From assembly GCA_950022655.1 (NCBI GenBank), contig OX465589.1, forward strand, positions 26,093,626 to 26,157,625: DNA of 64,000 nucleotides, written 5' to 3'. Below are positions 25,223-32,400 of this stretch, one piece after another (the stretch's first letter is position 1; each line of letters opens with the position of its first letter). The position numbers and the translations under genes were made by a program. The notes below the pieces were generated by a model. That model did not search any database. It was not told the origin of the DNA and saw nothing but the letters and a program-made list of their open reading frames with translations. The stretch comes from Alentia gelatinosa (taxonomy: Eukaryota > Annelida > Polychaeta > Phyllodocida > Polynoidae).

Positions 25223-25586
25223 TTAACCCTTTAAGGACGGGTGCCTGTGGCCAAACTACCGCCTTGAGGACGGGTGGTGGTGGCTCTGTATACCGCTAGG
25301 GGACGGGCACACAGTCGTTAAAACCCATAATTCAATTGTTTAATCACGTGATATGATAATTAATCTTAAATATTTTATTTCTTTTGAATAGAAATATTAA
25401 TGATGGTATCATACACACATTCTGTGAAAATTTCATTAATGTTCCTCCATTATTTTTTGTTAAAAACGATTTTGTAGGTTTTTGAGAAATGATGCATCAT
25501 TCGCCCTGGCCTGGATGATGCCTCAAAGCATCATTCGCCCTGGGCTGGATGATGCCTCAAGGCATCATTCGCCCTTAAAGGGTTAA
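25223..25586. mobile_element. TTAA MITE copy
   Basis: Flanked by TTAA. Termini CCCTTTAAGGACGGG and CCCTTAAAGGG resemble piggyBac-type ends. GATGCCTCAAGGCATC-type palindromes lie at the right end, and an AT-rich centre contains CACGTGAT. Confidence 0.75.
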
Positions 25587-25775
25587 CTGGGGTTTTTAGT
25601 ATGTCGATGGTTAGGCTATGTAGTATATAAAACCTTTATTCAGGTGATATTATGTCATACAGACACTCCTATAACCAAACAAACACCCCAAAGACGCCTA
25701 CCTGAAGCCTACAGGAGCTTGCTTATCAAGACAGCTGTCTACCTGCCTCACATACACACCAAAATAACTGTTCCC

Positions 25776-26204
25776 TTAACCCTTTAATGCCGGGCACCTC
25801 TGGGGAAGCAATGTCTGTAATGCCGGGTAGGGTGTTAGTATATACCGCCAGGGGACGGGTCTTTTCAAGCCAATTTTAATAATTTTACTGTTTGATCACG
25901 TGATAAAACATGTGATCTTTAATATTATTTTATGAGTATAATATTATACCAACAATCTGTGAAAGATTCATCACCATTGATCAATTATTTACATAGTTAT
26001 TAAATATAAACTATGATTTTGTAGGTCTTAGATAATGTTGCCTTAAGGCATCACCCGGCCACACACGGTGATGCCTTAAGGCATCACCCGGCCACACACG
26101 GCGATGCCTTAAGGCATCACCCGGCCACACACAGCGATGCCTTAAGGCATCATCTGGCCACATGCGGCGATGCCTTAAGGCATCACCCGGTGCCAAAGGG
26201 TTAA
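25776..26204. mobile_element. TTAA MITE copy with GATGCCTTAAGGCATC array
   Basis: TTAA on both sides. The right third (about 26038-26195) has five units with the 16-bp perfect palindrome GATGCCTTAAGGCATC (first partial), separated by ACCCGGCCACACACGG-like spacers with a period of about 36 bp. Confidence 0.78.
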
Positions 26205-26217
26205 GTGGGGTTGCCCC

Positions 26218-26588
26218 TTAACCCTATCGCGCCAAGTACTCACTGCAGAGATACAGTCATGGAGCCAGGTAATAGTGCCAGTGAATACCGCTAGAAGCTG
26301 GCTATATATGCCAATTGTAAACATTTTGATTTTTGCATCACATCACATCACATGCAATGCTAAATACTATCTTCTATGTCAGCTGAAATATCAAATATGA
26401 TGTTATATCTATATTCTGTGAAAGTTTCATGTGTATTGAACCATTATTTCCAATTTTAATTAAAAAAACGAATATTTTGTAAATGATGCCCCAAGGCATC
26501 ACCCAGCCATCCCTGGATGATGCCTTTAGGCATCACCAGGCCAGCTCTGGTTGATGCCTCAAGGCATCACCTGGCGTGAATGGGTTAA
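26218..26588. mobile_element. TTAA MITE copy
   Basis: TTAA on both sides; begins CCCTATCGCGCCAAG and ends GTGAATGGG. Three GATGCC...GGCATC palindromes with CACCCAGCC or CACCAGGCC spacers. Inserted 14 bp from the previous copy. Confidence 0.72.
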
Positions 26589-26924
26589 GCTGGGTATGCC
26601 CTGAAGCAGGGTTTTACTGTTTGCATCTATCATTAATGAAAACATTAATTTGAAAATGATAATATTCTTGCTGGATATTAAAGATATCTTACAAGTAGAG
26701 GGTATCTATAATTTCATATTTCATTTCATGCTGATATGATCTGTCTGTGTAATTGCTTCCAAAGTACTTATGCATTTTCTTTATATTATCCTAAATGATT
26801 CATCTAAGTCAACACAAATAAATATATCTTCAATGTACAATGTAGAAACTTGACATTGGGTAAAAGGTGGCCAAAAGAACACACAATATTTTGGTATCCA
26901 TATTTCTAAAATGCTAAGTGAGTT

Positions 26925-28010
26925 GTAGAGATTGACATTGGATTAAGGCCTTGGAAATAGCTAAAGGTCAGCTCAAGGCACTCTTGTAAAATGTTGGAAT
27001 GAGTAGCAATGGCCATGCGCAACCAAACTGCTTTGATAACAGGTTTTCCATGGTAGAACTCTCAAATTTCATGAAAATATGTCAGAACCTTTACGATTAA
27101 CCTTGCAAATATGACCTTGACATTAGATCAAGGTCAACACATGACTCCCCCTTTAAAGGTTCTCACAGAAAGCAATGTATATGCACAACCCAAGTACTAT
27201 AATACAATGTCATTCATGGTAAAATTCCCAATTTTCATGAAAAATGTCAAAACCTGTTGGGGGTGACCTTGAGAATATGACCTTGACATTAGTACAAGGT
27301 CATCACATGGCACACTCTTAAAGAATTCTCATGGATATCAATGTCTATGCTGAATCCAATTACTGCAATAGAAAGTTAACCAGGGTAGTATTGCCAGATT
27401 TGTCACCAAATATCCAAAATTTTATGGTTGACCTTGGGAATATGACCTTGATGTTGGGTCAAGGTCATTATCTGGGTAGGTTTTGGAACTTTAGCTATGC
27501 AGCCTTCATCATGTTCAATATGAAACCCATACTTGTAATAGCTAATGAAATATTCACAATCTAGTTTAGAAGTTGAATGTCACTTTTGCTGTTTTGCTAA
27601 GGATTTCTATACAGTTTTCATTAATTGGTGAGCATCCAATTCTTTCTTAAGTGGATTAGGTATGTGTTTTATATGGTCTATGTGGGTGAATAGCATATCA
27701 GATTGAAGCTATTGGTTCAGGGAATAATACTGAATTATTTCTCTATCAAGTTTCTGATATGTATGGTTGCCATGGCAACTGAAACATACCCATATGCAAA
27801 AAATATGCAAAAAATAGATGTTTGACCTTGAATTCAGTGACCTTGACCTTGGCCCAAGGTCATATACATTTGCATACTTAAAGACTTTGATGGGGTATAT
27901 ATGCTTATTCAATATGAGCCTCCTAGCTCATAAAGGGTCAGAGTAGGGAGCACATATGTCTTAAAAATTGAGATCTCTGTAATTTTAGTGACCTTGACCT
28001 TTGACCTCAG
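26925..28010. repeat. 165-bp-period degenerate repeat rich in TGACCTTGA / TCAAGGTCA
   Basis: TGACCTTGA occurs at 27112, 27264, 27278, 27443, 27823 and 27838. The complement TCAAGGTCA occurs at 27128 and 27459, each 7 bp after a TGACCTTGA. The main sites at 27112, 27278 and 27443 are 165-166 bp apart, and flanking sequence (ATTTTCATGAAAA, CAATGTCTATGC types) also repeats. The sites look like extended nuclear-receptor half-sites (ERR/NR5A type); function is unknown. Confidence 0.6.
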
Positions 28011-28307
28011 ATAGAATAGTGATGCTGAAAGGTCTGCAACGCCAGAGCACCCACACTAAAATGTTGAGAGTCTCTAGAATCAAAATCAACTCCGATAACC
28101 ATTGTGGCGAGCCGGCAAGAAAAATCCTAAATTTTCAGATCTGCTCCTCTACTATTAGCCGGTTTTCCGGTTGGTCCCTCTGTCATTATAGGGAGTTTAC
28201 AGTATCAGGTAAGTATGGCAGTATATATAACATAAATTATCATCAATAATAACGTTTAGTGGTACACGTTAGCAGTATTCTCAAGCTATTCATATGTAAA
28301 TTAAAAG

Positions 28308-28433
28308 GGTATTAAATTGTGGAATCAATTGCCGAGAAAAATACAAAGAATGACAGGAAAAGAGACATACAAAAAGTCTATAAAGGGCTTTTTGCTTCGA
28401 GAAGATATCTATGAACAACTGAAGATTCTCTAG
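28308..28433 (+). pseudogene. LINE relic: C-terminal end of an RT protein
   Basis: An open frame of 41 codons to a TAG reads GIKLWNQLPRKIQ...KSIKGFLLREDIYEQLKIL, the LWN.LP/FK..LK..L pattern at the C-terminus of many LINE RT proteins. Upstream sequence is unrelated, so only the 3' end survives. It is a different family from the intact LINE that starts less than 1 kb downstream. Confidence 0.6.
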
Positions 28434-29075
28434 GTATTGATATTTGTAAGTGGTAAACGAGTCATATGACCGAGAAAAGAGTAGTTAAAGAATATAAAGT
28501 TTGGAAAAAATTTATATATCTTGTGAGCTTAAAATTATATATGATTGATAATATGGGGACTCACTATTGTATTGAAGTTATGCCTGTCTTGTCTGTCTGT
28601 TTTTGAATATAATGAAGGTAAAGATTCGTAACATTAATTACCAAATTTCTTTTCCCAGAGTCATATGACCTGGGAAGTAGGAAGTAGAAAATAACTACAA
28701 GAGTATGTATTAGAGTATATAATATATCCTTTTGTTTGTGTTGTTCTAAGATGATGCAAGATGCGAGACGATAATCTGCTGCTGCGATGATTCACCATGC
28801 TGCTTGTTGACTGGACGAGGCGCCATCTACCGACGTCGTCTTCCCAGATCATGTCAACGCCCAGTCACATGACCATTGAGGTAACGCAGCGCGTCGTTCA
28901 CTGACCAGTGACGCCCGTCAACGTCACCACTTCCTGTGGTCAGCACGCCTACGTCACGTGGTCGTCGCGCTTAGTACTATAAAGGGAATGTACCAAAATC
29001 ATGTTTCAATCGGAAGAGTTATTGAAAGGTCAACTTGAATATATGTAAAATATCAATGAAATATAAACATATCAC

Positions 29076-29120
29076 GAATATTCTTTGATCGTATACTTAA
29101 ATGGTCATGCCAATTACTGA
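29076..29120. repeat. 45-bp direct repeat, copy 1
   Basis: Identical over 45 bases to 29398-29442; the flanks are unrelated. It lies in the presumed LINE 5' UTR. Confidence 0.9.
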
Positions 29121-29397
29121 CAGACAGTAATACTGTTTATGAACTGCTACACATTTAGAATACGATATTTTCCGAGTGAAAGATTATTGATTAATATTTG
29201 AAAAAGACCCCACAAATACAAGGTGCAGCACTGAATAAGTTAAACGCGTGATCACTTGAGACTTTTCCGTTTCAGTGATAATTTGAAACTAGAGGCAAAT
29301 GAAGTCTTTGAGGTAGATCGGCGCAGAAAAATAGACTGTTTTAGAAAAGGAGGAAAGGTACAGCCATATTTTGTGATAGCTTAGAAATCATATAAGT

Positions 29398-29442
29398 GAA
29401 TATTCTTTGATCGTATACTTAAATGGTCATGCCAATTACTGA
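29398..29442. repeat. 45-bp direct repeat, copy 2
   Basis: Second copy, offset 322 bp from the first, ending 140 bp before the ORF1 start. Confidence 0.9.
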
Positions 29443-29582
29443 GGAAGTACAAGGAATGACGGAGTAGGACGCACGGTGTACGGTGGCTCTCCGCGACATC
29501 CGTCTATTTCCGCGAAATACACTCTGAAAACGGCCAGGCTGGTTTATAAAACTATAGTGACCACGCTTACGAGATTACTCGG

Positions 29583-30893
29583 GTGATGACTGGCAGGATA
29601 ACTCGATCATCAACTACTCCGAAAACGAAGCAAGTGACAATGGGCGATAAAGAAGGACGTAACGAAGGTAATCAAAACAAGCCCACAGCCCTGGATACGG
29701 CCCATGCCGCTGCGGCTGGTGGGGAACAACAGTTGTCGCTTCAGAACCTCGCTAACTCTTTGACACTGATTCAGGAATCGCTGGACAAACTTACAAACAG
29801 CAATGTTCTGCTAACAAATAAAATCGATCTACTAGTCACGGACACTGCGGCTAACAAAAAAGAGGTTGAGCTAATGAACACTAAACTGACTGGGCATTTG
29901 AAAGACTCAGCTGAACTAAAAGCCAACCTTGCAGACATCGCAACCTCAGTGGCTAGTAACACAGGGGAAATAACTGATTTGCGCAAGTACAAGGATGGCT
30001 GTATCTCAAGCAGACACGCTCTCAACATCATTATCAGGGGAATTCCCGAGCCCCCCCGTGAAAAAATGCATGAAACAATGGGCAATCTCTTTGCTACACT
30101 CCGACTGTCATTCCCGTTTGCGATGACTGACGGGGCGTACCGTGTAGGCACGGCGGGGGACCAGGACGGTGCTGTAAACAAACGCACGTGGATCCGCCCA
30201 AGCACAACCTATGACAAAGTATCGATAATTCCTGATCTCACGGACGATGAACAACTTGATCGTAAAGAGTTGCAACAGTTACTGGGTGCGCTAAAGCAAC
30301 ATGACAGAGAGGCGAGGATTAGGGGAAACTCCCTAGTGGTTGACAAGAAAGTGATACCTCCGAAAGACTTCAACAACCTACCGTACAACGTCTCCTATGA
30401 GAACGCATCCACAATATCTAACGATATGGGAGTCTTTTTTCAGGGTCATAGAAGCCCCCTGTCGAACCTCTACACATGTCCGATACGAGATGACAAATTT
30501 GACTTCGACGCATCCAGTGTAGAGCAGGCGTACGCTTTCAGAATGGCAAGGGCACACGGTGACAAGGGAGCGGAAAACGCGATACGCAACACCGCCAATC
30601 CTTATACAATCAAACGACTAACCAAGCGTATCAACAGATCCGCAGAGTGGAGACAAGAAGAGAGAAGCACAATCAAAGAGTTGATGTATTTGAAGCTCAC
30701 GCAAAACCCCGCAATCACCGACAAGATCCGCAAATCCAAAGCTACATCATTTTACGAAGCAACGAAGGATCCCGTCTACGGCTGTGGAACTCTCCTGTTC
30801 GAGGTACATAACGCTACGCAACAAAACACACCCCGAACCGGCTTCCAAAACGTGACTGGACTTATTCTGTCGGAAATCATGGCTTCAATTTGA
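29583..30893 (+). CDS. LINE ORF1 protein: coiled coil, RRM/CTD-like, C-terminal NADAR domain
   Basis: 436 residues. Residues 1-50 are basic and low-complexity. About 55-140 are heptad-rich (a coiled coil, likely for oligomerisation). About 140-280 resemble the RNA-binding part of LINE ORF1 proteins: LNIIIRGIPEPP, then AYRVG, then an REARIRGNSLVVD segment like the L1-type CTD. Residues 285-436 match the NADAR (YbiA-like) fold: FFQGHRSPLSNLY, SSVEQAYAF with Glu314, KRLTKRI, an ELMYLKLTQNP helix, YEATKDPVYGCG, and a final NVTGLILSEIM. Known NADAR proteins cleave N-glycosidic bonds in riboflavin intermediates or remove ADP-ribose from guanine. Activity here is inferred; the motifs look complete. 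Start: the first ATG in the frame (a second, at 29640, would lose 19 residues). Confidence 0.85.
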   Translation: MMTGRITRSSTTPKTKQVTMGDKEGRNEGNQNKPTALDTAHAAAAGGEQQLSLQNLANSLTLIQESLDKLTNSNVLLTNKIDLLVTDTAANKKEVELMNTKLTGHLKDSAELKANLADIATSVASNTGEITDLRKYKDGCISSRHALNIIIRGIPEPPREKMHETMGNLFATLRLSFPFAMTDGAYRVGTAGDQDGAVNKRTWIRPSTTYDKVSIIPDLTDDEQLDRKELQQLLGALKQHDREARIRGNSLVVDKKVIPPKDFNNLPYNVSYENASTISNDMGVFFQGHRSPLSNLYTCPIRDDKFDFDASSVEQAYAFRMARAHGDKGAENAIRNTANPYTIKRLTKRINRSAEWRQEERSTIKELMYLKLTQNPAITDKIRKSKATSFYEATKDPVYGCGTLLFEVHNATQQNTPRTGFQNVTGLILSEIMASI

Positions 30894-30949
30894 GTTGGTA
30901 AAGACGCATACGACTGTAAATAAGTGACACAGCCCTGCAAGCTTTCAAA

Positions 30950-31603
30950 ATGAAATTCCGAATTGTACTGCTGTCGGACTCTAGAGGCGCTGGACTAGGT
31001 GAGTTAGTGAGACATGAAATTCTTGACCGCGATATGTTGGACATTCATTTTGACTCCCTATTCTTTGCCGGTGCAACCGTCGCAGCTACAGTTGAGCGGG
31101 CCGTGCCGTTACTAGCTCGTAGGAAACCCTACGACGTCATCTACCTGATGACTGGTATCAACAACGCGACGACTAAACTGTCTTTCCGGAACATTGTTCC
31201 TAACTTTGACACAAGTACAGACTTTGAGGATCACTGGCTTAGTGAGCTGTCGAGTGCCAAGCTGAGGTTAACCGAGTACACGAAACTAGTGGTAATCTGT
31301 GAAATGGTAGGGCTATCCATGGAGCTATACAACACACATGGGGAGCCGTTCAGGGCGGAACAAGCTGAACTTGACCGATCAATTTACCCAACAAACAATG
31401 CTATTTACAATCTGAACCTGCTCTCGGGAGCGAAAACGCCACACATCTTCCAACATGTTCACAAAAGCCGACATGGTGTAGTTACTGATAGATATGCTGG
31501 GACACTAGTGGACGGTCTACATTTCTCACGCGTCACAAAGTGCAAACTTGCCCGGAACCTCACGTACACGTTTTATGATAACATTCATACAACCTGCTCA
31601 TAA
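30950..31603 (+). CDS. LINE ORF2: stand-alone SGNH/GDSL-type hydrolase
   Basis: 217 residues. Block I is LLSDSRG with nucleophile Ser11 (SDS instead of GDS). The block II glycine lies in FFAGAT, block III is MTGINN (Asn71), and block V is DGLHFS with Asp188 and His191, so all catalytic positions are present. Esterase domains of this type are known from ORF1 proteins of CR1 elements; here the domain is its own ORF, 57 bp after ORF1. Possible roles are lipid or acyl-ester hydrolysis that helps membrane association; this is not shown. An ATG in AAAATGA context is the only sensible start. Confidence 0.82.
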   Translation: MKFRIVLLSDSRGAGLGELVRHEILDRDMLDIHFDSLFFAGATVAATVERAVPLLARRKPYDVIYLMTGINNATTKLSFRNIVPNFDTSTDFEDHWLSELSSAKLRLTEYTKLVVICEMVGLSMELYNTHGEPFRAEQAELDRSIYPTNNAIYNLNLLSGAKTPHIFQHVHKSRHGVVTDRYAGTLVDGLHFSRVTKCKLARNLTYTFYDNIHTTCS

Positions 31604-32400
31604 ACCACTCCTCAAATAGGTGACGTGGATACACACGGCCTGTCACGTTGAGCTAAGTGGACTGTGCTTTGACAGTGATTTGTACTGGGAACAACAAATC
31701 GATATGTTTATATGCTAATGTGCTTTCGTTCTCATGCCTTTGTTTACCACATAATAATGCACTATTGTTTATCTGGTTGAATTTTTGATTTGTCAAAACT
31801 TATCTCTGAACCTGTTGTCATACCAATGATCTGAACTATTACTTCATATGAAAATTTGTTGGTACTATGAACTTGGTGTATTAAACTGTTAAATAGACTC
31901 TTCAACTAAACCTGAGAATGTATCCCTAAATTTTTTCTCTCATTTTCGTCAGGAACTATGTCGTCTGAAGAAGTCAGTATTATGGTCTGGGTACTCTCAT
32001 AATTCGCAATGACTACGATATGTCAATGATTTACTGAATACTGCTGATGATGTGAGTAGACCCTTATATTACTCTTGATCCTGCTGGTCTTCCAGTTTCT
32101 CTACTTGTATGTGTTATATGTATGGTGTTGGTTACCTGTATTATTCTTCTTCTTGTTTTTGACCTGGATGGTCCGGTAAGTTAGATGGGAATGAGGGGAT
32201 GAGACGGAGGGTTGTGTTATGCCGTGCTGTTCATCAGGTTAGGTTGGCCCAATAACACCAGGGTCAAGGTTGCATGGTTAGTATGGAGTGGGGGGGTGTA
32301 CTATCTGAGGGAGGAAGGTTTCACCTGCGAGATAAACTAGACATTGTAAATAATTGTGCTGTGATGGTTTTTTGGAGGTATCGATCACTGAATAAGGCGG

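Larger units (their letters stand above)
25140..26619. mobile_element. pogo/Tc1-like MITE interrupted by three TTAA MITEs
   Basis: The outer termini are CAGTGAAACCCGACTTAAG and GCAGGGTTTTACTG, a common arrangement in pogo/Tc1-type non-autonomous elements. Phrases such as CCCCTTAAGTGGGG and CCCTGAAGC recur at both ends. Removing the three TTAA insertions (25223-25586, 25776-26204, 26218-26588) leaves a continuous element of roughly 320 bp. Confidence 0.6.
28741..29582 (+). promoter_or_regulatory. Probable 5' UTR / internal promoter region of the three-ORF LINE
   Basis: A CpG-rich block (about 28800-28975) ends in a TATAAAG motif (28979). It is followed by AT-rich sequence with a perfect 45-bp direct repeat (29076-29120 and 29398-29442). 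The exact 5' end of the LINE cannot be placed because no target-site duplication matching the 3' flank was found. The CpG-rich part could belong to the host. Confidence 0.4.

Noticed and set aside
26011..26196. Minus-strand ORF of DALRHR-type repeats
   Set aside because: Translation of the GATGCCTTAAGGCATC array in a MITE.
29771..30205. 144-codon minus-strand ORF
   Set aside because: Antisense to LINE ORF1.
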